A DNA stretch of 64,000 bases from Clavelina lepadiformis (taxonomy: Eukaryota; Chordata; Ascidiacea; Aplousobranchia; Clavelinidae), in assembly GCF_947623445.1 (NCBI RefSeq), contig NC_135248.1, forward strand, positions 1,426,001 to 1,490,000, given 5' to 3'. Both the position numbers and the translations under genes were made by a program. The notes beneath the pieces are model-generated. The model saw nothing but the letters and a program-made list of their open reading frames with translations, was not told the origin of the DNA and ran no database searches. Shown one piece after another: positions 13,378 through 23,900 of this stretch; within the stretch, counting starts at the first letter, position 1, and each line of letters opens with the position of its first letter.

Positions 13378-14763
13378 GTCTAGCCTACTTACATTTGCAT
13401 TAAAAAAGAAGTTTTATGACGGATAGAAGCTTGGGCGTTTTGAGAAAATTAAAAATATACATTACCGTATCATTTTATGGTAATCTGCACACTAACGAGA
13501 CCGAGATTAGCCTACAACAGTCCTAGTCAGTCCTTAGTTTATTCTAAATTTTAGCTGCTGAGTCGCCTTGAAATTTTTTTTATTGTGTTTTGAAACTGAA
13601 TCATTTACCCGGTTCTTCATGTAAGATACGGAGCAAACAAAACGGCAGAAAGATCATATTTTAATGGGGCTTAATGTGGATGTGTCAAATCAAATCAGTT
13701 TTTATTACTCAATTCAATTAAATTTCAATTTGATTTGACGCTTTTTAAAATAATTGGTATTTGTTTGGTACTTGTTTGGTATTTTGTTTACTCAAGCAAG
13801 CCAAAAACTAACAAAGAAACAAGTAAAACGTGTCTTCACCACAAACACAACAAAAAGCTGATTTACTTCAAAAGGAAGCTTTTTGGCATAACCCATAAAA
13901 AAGACTTTACAAGTTTATCAGTTTCTGGCAAATTTACCATCTCTTCAGTGTTTATGACTAAATCAAACTGCTATTTTACAGAAGTGTTGTTTATCGGATC
14001 ATTTATTTTGGAAGCATACTGTATCGCGGATCTTGCATGCGTGCATTCACTGCATTGTGAATTCGTTGTACCATGTTTTTGTATACATCGGCAGCCGCAG
14101 TAACCTAATGTATTATAACATATATAGGCTAGTTAAAGAGTAATTTTCAAGAACCATTTCCACTTCTGCATCAATTCGAGAAGGTACACAGTAAGAGTAA
14201 CACGAAATTAAGCAAGGAAAAATAAGTATCGCTACATTGAACGACGAGTATGTTACATATTTAACAGTTAATTTTTGATGGTAAATAAACTACTTAAGGT
14301 AAATATAACGATGTATACGTAGCGTTTTTATTTTATAAGCTAAATTTATATATCTGTTTTATTATGAAATTTTTACTATTTTAATACTTTGACGTAAGGC
14401 TAGGTTAAGGCGATATTACAGTGTTACGTGGTTCTTCTTTCATGCCTGCGGCGTGCAAAATGTCTCCTCGAATTTGTCACCAGCATAGGTTATAGGGCTA
14501 GTTGTTTACCAGTTTTATAGAACAGAACAGAACCTCAGGCAAAGGTTTGTACCTGCTCGAAATAGTCCTGAAAATTTCGGATTTTGATGTCATCATTTCA
14601 GTAGATTATTTATAGCTTGGCTTTCACAACAATCTTATCGCAGATTTAGACTCTGTAATAATATTTAACCTACATGGCACATAGTAACCTAGCATAGTAA
14701 CAAGTACCAATCAGCCAGATTGGAAAGTAGGGCAGTTTTTAACGACACATCATGCATGTAGAG

Positions 14764-14837
14764 ACGCAAATTTTGCGGTGTTGGCGTGCACCAAAGCCTT
14801 AATTCTTTGTTTATTTATTATAAATTGGCGTTCAAAC
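14764..14837 (+). repeat. Short dispersed repeat, copy 2 of 3
   Basis: Contains GGCGTGCACCAAAGCCTTAA, a T-rich stretch (TTTGTTTATTTATTATAAA) and TTGGCGTTCAAAC, in the same order as at 5473-5553. The inverted third copy is at 45816-46018. Confidence 0.55.
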
Positions 14838-14882
14838 AACAAACTTTTTTTTGTATGTTTATGGTGTGAAGATAAAAATACG

Positions 14883-14985
14883 GGGATCTAGTGTAGAAGT
14901 GCACAACCACAGGATGCATTTGTGTACCAGGCCCCAGTTTCTCAAATTATAAGGTCATTTGGTTGTTCACTCCTGCACTAGACCC
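14883..14985. mobile_element. ~100-bp inverted-repeat MITE, copy 1
   Basis: About 26-bp imperfect terminal inverted repeats: left GGGATCTAGTGTAGAAGTGC followed by ACAACCA; right end complement GGGTCTAGTGCAGGAGTGAA followed by CAACCA. A second copy of the same size and ends is at 52490-52590. No clear target duplication, so the superfamily is unassigned. Confidence 0.75.
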
Positions 14986-15351
14986 AAATTCGGCGTACAC
15001 ATTGATAAACCTCGTGCATAAAGCTGCCACACTTCCTACTATGGCCAATCAGATGATTTCTGTAGCATGTTTTGATGTAGCCGTTCAGTAACTCAGTATT
15101 TGCAGGTTCTAAGAATTATGTATTTTTATTGAATCTTTCAGTTTGTGTTGATCACAGGAGCTGGTGCAATAATAGGTAGTTTGTTTCGTTGTTTGATGTT
15201 TATAGATTGAGTTTATCGCATGTATGCTTTACATTGGCTACTTATTAAATCAGTAACTGCTCTTCATTGCAAAGTACGTTTATGAAGTTAAAGAAGCATC
15301 TGTTACTTGAAACCTTTGTTGCTTTTTATCAGGTTAGGGATGCATTAAACC

Positions 15352-16104
15352 ATGGAAACTGTCGTAATAGCTGCAGTAAGTATTTTAGCAGTGGTCTTCA
15401 TCGCGTCTTTTGGAAGTTTAATTTTTATCTGCTATCAGAAGTACAAACAAAAACGGCAATCCTTACTTGCGGACGATGGAAGCAACTTGAGCCAAACAGT
15501 ATTAATGTTTGACGACACTGCAGTTGATAATTCGTCTAGCAATTTGGAATTGGGAGCTGTAATAACTTGTGATGACGGAACGATTCGCCAGTTATTGGAG
15601 ACAGAAGCTTGGGCCAATGATGTCCATGGTGTCATTCCCCATTGTATTGGAATTCTCAAGATGTGCCGAGAAGTCACCGAGAAACTTCTGACCGTTGCCA
15701 TGGATAGAAATCAAAAAAATATCCACCCATCTCACATGTCTGAGATAGTGATTGTAGCAAAGTGTATTTCACCTCGTGTGGATGATGTGATGCGTTCAAT
15801 CTCTCCTCCAATTGACGCCGAACATCTCGAAGCAAGATCAGCGGCATTAATTTACTCAGTACAGCATCTTGCTTTGCTCGTGCGTAATGCTTGGCAATCA
15901 CCAACTTCCCTAGACTGGATCGACGCTGCTCTGGATAACATGTCTCAACATCTAAAGATCCTGCGAAGTGCAAACCTCAATAATCTTCCCGAACCTGATG
16001 CCATGAAAACAGCCCAAGAAGATACTGATAATGATAGCAAGCTGGATGACGACAATCTCGATACACTGCAACCACCAACAAGCCAAGAAAGTTCCCAACT
16101 TTAA
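15352..16104 (+). CDS. TMEM98: Transmembrane protein 98 (TMEM98)
   Basis: A single uninterrupted frame of 250 aa; human TMEM98 is 226 aa. It begins METVVIAAVSILAVVF like its homologues, with one signal-anchor segment at about residues 5-27 and a basic stop-transfer (KYKQKRQ). A globular region follows, with the family stretches PHCIGILKMC, KCISPRVDDVMRSI, SPPIDAEHLEARSAAL and LDWIDAAL. In vertebrates TMEM98 is an ER membrane protein that binds the transcription factor MYRF and blocks its self-cleavage. The C-terminal 40 residues are an acidic, polar extension without homology that I know. The start is preceded by TTTTTATCAG followed by a short leader, which could be a cis or spliced-leader acceptor. 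AATAAA follows at 16205-16210. Its 3' end faces LIN28. Confidence 0.95.
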   Translation: METVVIAAVSILAVVFIASFGSLIFICYQKYKQKRQSLLADDGSNLSQTVLMFDDTAVDNSSSNLELGAVITCDDGTIRQLLETEAWANDVHGVIPHCIGILKMCREVTEKLLTVAMDRNQKNIHPSHMSEIVIVAKCISPRVDDVMRSISPPIDAEHLEARSAALIYSVQHLALLVRNAWQSPTSLDWIDAALDNMSQHLKILRSANLNNLPEPDAMKTAQEDTDNDSKLDDDNLDTLQPPTSQESSQL

Positions 16105-16985
16105 ATACCTCCATCGATGAAATATTTGTTTTTATCTGTGATTTAAATGTTCAATAAGTGTCCTATCATGTGTACATTTTTGACGATGAACATCATAGCA
16201 TGTTAATAAAGTGTAAACTTAATATTGTTACTATATCCATTACCTTAAGATGTCTTGCCTTAACAGAACTTGTATATATATAACAGATATGTTGACCACA
16301 GTATTTGTGTTAGAATGATTTATATGAATTACACATTTTATTCTTCCTACGCTAATTTAATTTTGTTTCAATCAAAGCTGGTGCTTAATAAGTGCAATTG
16401 ACAGGTGCATGATTGCATGTTTACCCAAATTGGTGGTTTAAGATTTGGGATTTTAATGGCTTTGAGATTAGTACACTACAAGGCTGTATTTGGTGAAGAG
16501 TTCGTAAACATTTTCGTCATATATATATAATTAGTATTTTTATATGCCAACTCTTTTGAATAGTGCAATTGCAGTTTCATTTGATCGTACTCTGTTGTTA
16601 AATATTGTCTAATTGCAGTTCACTACGTGTTAGTATCAGTACCATATGTAACCGTCTTCTTGTCTGTTAATATGTAACTTTATTCTTTTCTGTATGTATC
16701 ATTTGCAGAACATAATAACTGCGTTTTAGCAATAATAACATTGTTTATTTTTTCCGATTTGCCGTTTTGGACAGGATTCCTTACTATGTCACAGTTTCAC
16801 AGGACAAATTTCTGGTGGGAATTGCATATCAATGAGTTAAGGACATAGAAGTTGCATTTTGAATTTATAGAATACCAGTAAAATAGGTGTTAGATTTGTT
16901 CAAGGCCTGTTTTATGAGCGCAATGAAATTCTGTATAGCTTCTGTAAAATGCCACACTGAAATGGGAAGCAGAAATTGTAGAAGA

Positions 16986-16991
16986 TTTATT
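16986..16991 (-). terminator. Candidate distal LIN28 poly(A) signal
   Basis: AATAAA on the minus strand, about 965 bp beyond the LIN28 stop. A proximal AATAAA is at 17315-17310. The let-7 8-mer at 17058-17065 lies between the two, so choice of poly(A) site would decide whether it is in the mRNA. Six-base signals occur often by chance in AT-rich DNA. Confidence 0.3.
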
Positions 16992-17057
16992 GACACAAGA
17001 ATTTATATGCAAGAGAAAAATCCATGCAAATATGACATTACCCCAAATACTGTTGTT

Positions 17058-17065
17058 TGAGGTAG
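17058..17065 (-). promoter_or_regulatory. let-7 8-mer seed match, distal LIN28 3' UTR
   Basis: The minus strand reads CTACCTCA, a perfect match to let-7 nucleotides 1-8. It lies about 890 bp downstream of the LIN28 stop and is in the transcript only if the distal poly(A) site is used. Confidence 0.45.
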
Positions 17066-17910
17066 CACGTGAAGTTTAAAAGAATGTACACCTGGAGCAA
17101 TCACTACCACGCCTCCACAATAAACCTGTATATGGTGCTTAAAAGAGACGGTGCAAAAACGTAGCACCCTACAAAAAGTACAAGTATGCCTGAGCTAGTT
17201 TGAAAATGTGTTCTGCAAAATAGCACATTTTGGGAAGGACCTTTGTACAGCATAGCGCTTTGCCAGCGCTAAGGAGAACAAAAGTTGTTTTCAGGCAGTG
17301 CATATGCAATTTATTCAGAGCCCTAAATTTTTTAAATGAAGGTCAGCAATTAAACAATTAGGCAACCGTGTTAAAATCAATGGTAATTTCTACAGTTGCC
17401 ATACAAATATGATAACTTTTCAAGTTACAGAACACAATTGTTTTGGTTTAGCTAATACAGAATTTAGCGACCATGCAGTCTTGGAAGGTACGTTCCCTGA
17501 GAGACGAAGAGCAGCAGAGTACGGTAACTGACAAAGACATGGTTTTCCAAACTTGGCATCAAACAAAACATGTAACAAAAGTCTACGTTGGAGACAAATA
17601 TTAAAACTATAAACTCCGCTTAACAACGGCGAAGTGGACGTTAAAATGCATCGACTGAGAGTACTTTAGCAAGTTCAAATTTTTCCACTGGAATATTAAT
17701 TCATATAACCCCTCGCCAAGTGTGACTACAAAAAATTCATTACAACAGTTACTCACAGATATGTTTTCGCTACACACTGTATAAAGTGATACACATCCGT
17801 ACATTACTTTAACGTTGTTCGTCTTTCACGCTGAACAGCATACAGTAAAAGTAATGAACACGCTCGTCTTTTAATTGCTGTGCGCTCGGCGCGTCTTATA
17901 GAAAAAGGGT

Positions 17911-17917
17911 TGAGGTA
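17911..17917 (-). promoter_or_regulatory. let-7 7-mer site with 3' pairing, LIN28 3' UTR
   Basis: The minus strand reads AACCTGCGTACCTCA about 40 bp after the LIN28 stop. TACCTCA pairs with let-7 nucleotides 1-7, and AACCT can pair with let-7 nucleotides 10-14 after a small internal loop. This is the classic seed-plus-supplementary layout. Pairing is worked out by hand against the canonical let-7 sequence. Confidence 0.6.
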
Positions 17918-17953
17918 CGCAGGTTTTGAGGCTAAAAATACTCCGGAGGTAAG

Positions 17954-20900
17954 TTATTGGGCTGAGGTAGAAACTGGCGAGTGTTCAGGTGCTCTGCTGC
18001 TGGCTGATCGCTCTGAATCAGCCGATTCACCGCGGGAGCTGCTATCCCGTTTCACGGGGCAATCGATGACTAGGTGCTCGACCGATTTGCAGTGATGACA
18101 CCGCTTTGGAAGAGGTGGATAGTGGCACTCTTTGGCGTGATGACCGGCTTCTTGACAGTTGAAACATCTAATAATAAAAATAATAACATGCTAAACCACT
18201 TCTGAAGTAATCAGTAATCATTCAACTAATGTAGACGAGACAAAACTCTGATAAGAAAAGTTTGATTGAAATCATTCTGCTAGAGGGCGTACGCGGTTTA
18301 AAATGAAAGACATGTTGATCACGGCACATGATACTTACAAGCAAGGTTGATAGTTTCAGAGCCAAATATCACAGAGTTTTTAAAAATAGCCAGGCTTCGA
18401 AACTAATAAATTTCTTTTTTCGCTGTGTTAGCTACTTGTGCGAATTTAGGATAATTACAGTATGACTTAAGAAAAATCATCCCTCAGAGCATTGCCGCTT
18501 TTTCCTGTTCGTGGATTGTCTTTTTTGACCAGTCGACAGGGAGGTTAACACCATACTTTTCGCTTCCCACAGTAAAAAATAAGTAATACTACTGCTAATT
18601 TGACAACTTTTACATCGCTGCTTGTTTAGCTCTGTAGTTGACTATTCCTCTTCCCTATCGGCATTATGTCTAGCCCGAGTGGTTGCCAAGCCGGTTCACG
18701 AGCATTTACCTGAGTTTGGAACACAAAGTGGACATTTCAGCTGGAATTCGTACAACTGTTTTCCCCACACTGCCACTCGCAACAGCATAATATACCACGG
18801 TGCAATATACCGTAATAAGCCAGCTTTTTCAACTACAAATGGAAATGCCACTCTCAGGAATTTTCGTTGTTGCCCTATGGGCTTCATAAGCTACCAGTAT
18901 TAGTAACTTGAAAATAGTTACTTTGATGCAAAAATAACCTACTTCGCGTGTAAGCCTCCAAGAAAATTGATCTCGTTTCGGGCTTTTAAGAGCCATCTTA
19001 TAAGTTTATAGATTAAACAATTTAGCTTTTTTTCAAAGTAAGATTTGGCTTTGAGAGAAATTATTTTTCAACCACCCCTACTATTTACTACTAACTACTA
19101 TTACTATACTTACCAGCTATTTCATTTAGTCAACTATAGGCTTACTGTGTTTTAAGCATAATCTAAGACACACTTCGCGAGACTGTAATAACGAACGCCA
19201 GCCAGTGTGTTTCTCTGCCGAAAGAGATCAGCGGAGTAGCTAGTACTAGTAGCCTCCCAACATTCTTGCGACTTCAATTACTAATTACGATAGCAAACTT
19301 TCGATCGCAATTCTGGCATGGCGTGGGATTGCGTTGTTGTAGAAAAGAAAGGATTTTTTAAAATTTTAGCTGTAAACCACGGCCCGTTACTTTCCGTCAA
19401 CATTTTACTGGTCTGTACGCGTAAAAACGGTAAAAACCGCTATGATTAGTCTTGGTTTTATTGAGTTTGTAATGGAATGGTTGATTTATCGTTACTTATC
19501 CTGTAAGGATGATCACTTCAATTACAATGTTTGTCTGTTGAATTGTAGTCCTCGATAATAAATGAGTCTCAGGTCGTTGTTTCGCTTCTCTTAATCTTAG
19601 AATCAATTGTACACCTCGACAACTGTATAATCTGGTTATATTGAAGTTTCATTGAACGAATAAATCAAGATAGAACATTGTGACAGCAACAGCACAAAGA
19701 CATGTTGCGGCGTTGAACGTAGAAACCAAAAGGGGCTTAATAAATCAAAATGCACGCACAGTAAGAGGGAAGCATCGATTACGTCACGCAGTGTTATGCT
19801 TCGCTGATTCGATAGACGAGAATTCTATGTCGTACACAATTTTATATTATATTAATTGATATATTTATCACAAGTTAAATGACATGACAAATTTTATTTT
19901 ACTTTGGCAGCCATTTTACCGGAAAAAATGGAGCAGTCGAATCTGATTTTTACAGTTCCTTATTAACCTAAATTAAATCTTATAACATTATACAGTAGTA
20001 ACTTTTCGCTTACCTAACCTAAATCTAACTCCAACAAAACCTTAAATCAACTTTTTACATACCCATTCTCCTAATGGCCTAACCTAACCGCCTATCTTTA
20101 ACAATGGGCTACGCCACCTACATATGATGAAATAGTCACTTCGTTATTTTTATGCATGACATGATTTTAGCTGCGTGTTTTTTTTTCTGGAAGTACTTTG
20201 TGTCACTCCATGATAAATAAAGCAACGGGTAAAGGACGTCAGTAGGGAAAGTTCAATACTACACGACCAGTCTTGACAATAGCCTGTAACTGCTATATGC
20301 TTCAGTAACAGCCTTGCTTTTTCAACTGGAGATTTGTTGGAAAATTAGCGTAGTTTGCTTGAAACGAGCTCTACAACATGTGGAGAAAGAAAGTAAACAC
20401 AGCGGAAACAGAAGAGCAGTCGCAAGGTAGTTAAAGTTTAATAAGTTTAGTTTAAGTTAAGAGTTTAATGGGCGGAATTGACTCATTGGGAATTTGAGCG
20501 ACATAGGCATATTGGCCATTTACCAAGATCCCTTGCGAAAGACATCGCTGAAGAATTGGCCGCCAAAAGTCGCCCGGGCTTTCTGAAGCAGACGTGCAGA
20601 TCTACTGTGGTCAGTGGGTCTCGGTTAAATGGTCTGCGCTCCAGTCGTCTTGTAACTAATCACGACTACTTCACCCTTCATTAACAGCTGTAGTCTACTG
20701 GGACCGTACTCTTTACCTATACTTGTGGTAACCAATCACCGTCATAACCAGTTCAGTAGCCTAAGTAGGCTCGCTTACCTGTCCGGTCTTTTCTTTCTCT
20801 TTGGCTTTCGTTCGCTTCCCTGACAATTTCCGCCATCAGCTCCGCAAACCTTATGTGCCTCGAGCCCTAATGAGGAAGTCTTGTACCAGATCGTTACTTT

Positions 20901-23900
20901 TTCTCCTTCTCCCAGACTCCGAAAGCCGGACATCTGAATCACGGACTATAAAACAAAGCAAAAAAAAGTCAAGCCAAAGTGTAGGCCTACAGAGTACTCA
21001 ACGTGAAACAAAACTTGCATCATAAAAATATTGAACAGATCTAGCCTACCCTGCCAGAAAAATAAGCGGCCAACAAGTTTCCAGGAACTACTATTAGGTA
21101 GGCATAGTTAGGCTAATACTGTATTTAATCTAAACTTTAGAAAAATTGTATGATTATGCATGTACATTTAAAACCACAACATAAGGAAAATATCAAGAAC
21201 CTTTTCCTAAATTTTACTTTGCCTGATGCCTTCTACAAAGTAGAACTTAATTGTTAGTTTTTCTGAAAGGAGATTATCAATTCCTATAACAAAGTACCTT
21301 GTAGCTAAGTAATGAGCATGTTGAAACCCATGTTTGATGTTGTAATGTTTGCCAACTGTTAGGCGTTTGTTGTAATTTAGAAGTTTTTTCAGAAAAGAAC
21401 TGTGTAGACTCCATCAATTTTATTTTTAATTTGTTACATGATCGACGGAAAATGGTCATGTGAGTCATCTTATATATACTTTTTGTGTTGATTCATGGCG
21501 AAGTGTTCGACTAGCACGATCCTGAAACAGGAAACCCTTAGAAGTATTGCTTGTTTTACTACAGGCCTGAAATCATCACCGTTGAAAGTCCAGTCGTTTG
21601 CGGTCACGCATCGTCAACGCTCCACCACGTGGTCACGACATGACGGGCGTCCATTTTTTTTGCCAGAGCTGGCCTGTAATTCGTAAAGGAATGCGAAATC
21701 CCAGCTTTGATTGTTCAATTATATGTCAACAAATAGAGATTTTTGCGGTTTAAATGATTTAAACGGAAAAAAATAATAATCGGTTTCATGATTTTGATGC
21801 TCAAGTGCTTCGAACGAAATTTCTTTGATCAAGATGTTCATCTGTCAGTTGCTAGAAATGCAGGTCAGCACGCACACCACTAATACTATCTGACGACGCG
21901 ATTAACTGCACAACGGGGAAATACGTTTCGTCTAATAATGTCCATCATTCACTAAATATACTCGTTTTGAGGTCAGTGGCCTACACGCAATGCAATTAAG
22001 GATGTTGTCCAAAGGATATCCCTGTGCTAAAGTCCAGTAGTCAGCCAAATAAACTGGGCCATTGTTATGACACTGTGCCAATTTTCAAAAACGGACTAAT
22101 CAGCGATGGCAACAAGAAGGAAAGCAAACATCCAATTTCAAAGAGGTTTAAGTTTGGAGAACTGCCTTGGCAGGTATCAACTTTCTTTGGTAGAGCCTAC
22201 TGTAGCGTTTTTTCCCATAATAGCCTTATGTGTCACGGAAAACTTTTGCATAGCGAGTTCCCTTGAACACAGGCAATTGTACTGTTGTAAAATTACTGTT
22301 TTGTTGCTGCACTTCAATCCAAATGCATTCGGTTGAAACAATATGCGTACAAACTACTAACGATGATTTGTTCATATATTTTGCAGCTGCTGGAAATGCA
22401 GGTCAGCACCACTAGAGCTATCTGACAACGCGATTAAGGGCAAAACGGGTGAAATCTTACAATGAAAGCACATTTAAGGTTTCCATAAAAATTATTTTAA
22501 AACGTGCAAAAATAAAAGGTACTTAAGTACAATGTTTTCAATCGTACATTTCTCATCAGCATGATATCAATCAAAATCTTTTTTCTAAAACGAATTACCA
22601 AGAATTATTGCGGTCGTGTTTTTTTAATTATCTGTTCATCAAACAAAAGCGGCTTTGCATAAATCTATCTCTAAAATCTCGCGCGTTTTCTTTGTGACGT
22701 CATCGTAGTGGTGCGCTGCAGGTATTCTCTCGGGTGATTGTCCGCTTTGTAGTGGTGGCACGAAGGGCGTGAGCTGAATACTTACGGCGAGGCTAATACG
22801 ACTATTCTTGGACGCCCGCGGCCCTGCGAGCTTGGATTAGAATGTTATGAATGGACACACAAGGTCCACAAGTCAAAGCACTACTTTTCAGCATGCCACT
22901 TAAAAACTAGAATACGTTTAAATGGTCTAATAACGGAGAGTAAAGTGACCAGCAGCAGTTCAAAAATTGCTTGTCACCCACGAATAGCAACTCTAAATTT
23001 GACATCTTGGCCGTTTTAAAAATTTGTTCCGCAACTTTTGCCTATTTTTCTTCTATTTTTTTGTACTTAATTTGCCAAAGGGTAGATGCACATTAAAAAA
23101 GGCTTGATTTACTTTATTCTACAAAGCACAACTTCACCGTACTTTCTGGACAAAATTCTAAGCGGAACTGACCTGGTAAACAAAGATATCTTTTTCTTCG
23201 TCATCGTCATCATCGGCCCTGTCTGGGGTAACGAACCCGTAACCCTTCGCAGAGTTAAACCACTTGCATGTGCCTAAATAGTTAACAAAATGCAAGCATA
23301 AATGTGGGTGAGCGTTAAAATTCGTGCTGTCTAGGCAAATTATCACAGATCACACCAGAAAAGCGGCACACAAGTTTATACAAAAATATTGTTAACATTT
23401 GGAAAAAGTATAAATAAGATCGTTATAGTTCTTACGGCAAACAACAGGGCTGTAGCTGTTTATTGGTTTCACGCTAACCGATATCGGCATTAAGTGTTAA
23501 GTATTTCTTGTTGAAAGCACTTAACAATATCTCCAAAAGTTTCGCAATGTAACGCTGTTTGTGAATGATTGCGGGGCCCTATAGCTATGAAATATAGAAA
23601 TTAGTGATTTAATCAAAAGTTGTCGTCAACTACAGTGACACTGGAACGAATGAATAAGATTCGCTTTGTAACGAAATGACATGAGACCGCCATTTTGGCG
23701 TCACCGTTGGCGACAAATTATGTTTAAATTATCAGTGCAGTGGCACTTCTTCCCCGCGATGATGGCGGGGAAGGAATGAAACACACATGAATGTGTTCAT
23801 CAGAAATAACTCTTGAATTTTCGATATTGACACGTTACAGAGAGACCATTAGTGATTCACAAAACAAGGTTTATGACTCACCAAATCTCCTACAAAGCCC

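Larger units (their letters stand above)
11421..15351. other. Intergenic region between KIF22 and TMEM98
   Basis: The KIF22 promoter side and the 5' region of TMEM98. It contains a hAT-type MITE (13041-13377), a short dispersed repeat copy near 14.8 kb and a ~100-bp inverted-repeat element (14883-14985). A 122-codon frame at 13735-14103 (+) has no family resemblance and is not called. Confidence 0.5.
16105..17953. other. Shared 3' region of TMEM98 (+) and LIN28 (-)
   Basis: Convergent 3' flanks. AATAAA for TMEM98 lies at 16205-16210. On the minus strand, candidate poly(A) signals for LIN28 lie at 17315-17310 and 16991-16986. The minus strand carries let-7 seed matches at 17911-17917 and 17058-17065, annotated separately. 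No further gene is seen. How far each UTR reaches cannot be told from sequence alone. Confidence 0.6.

Noticed and set aside
13735-14103. 122-codon plus-strand frame between KIF22 and TMEM98
   Set aside because: Long but AT-driven, Lys/Phe-rich composition, no domain, no splice or poly(A) context. It is most likely chance.
15674-15973. 99-codon minus-strand frame within TMEM98
   Set aside because: Antisense shadow of the conserved TMEM98 coding sequence.
18622-18903. Overlapping frames on both strands in the LIN28 intron
   Set aside because: A CPLC motif on the minus strand hinted at a zinc finger, but no second metal-binding pair or family context follows.
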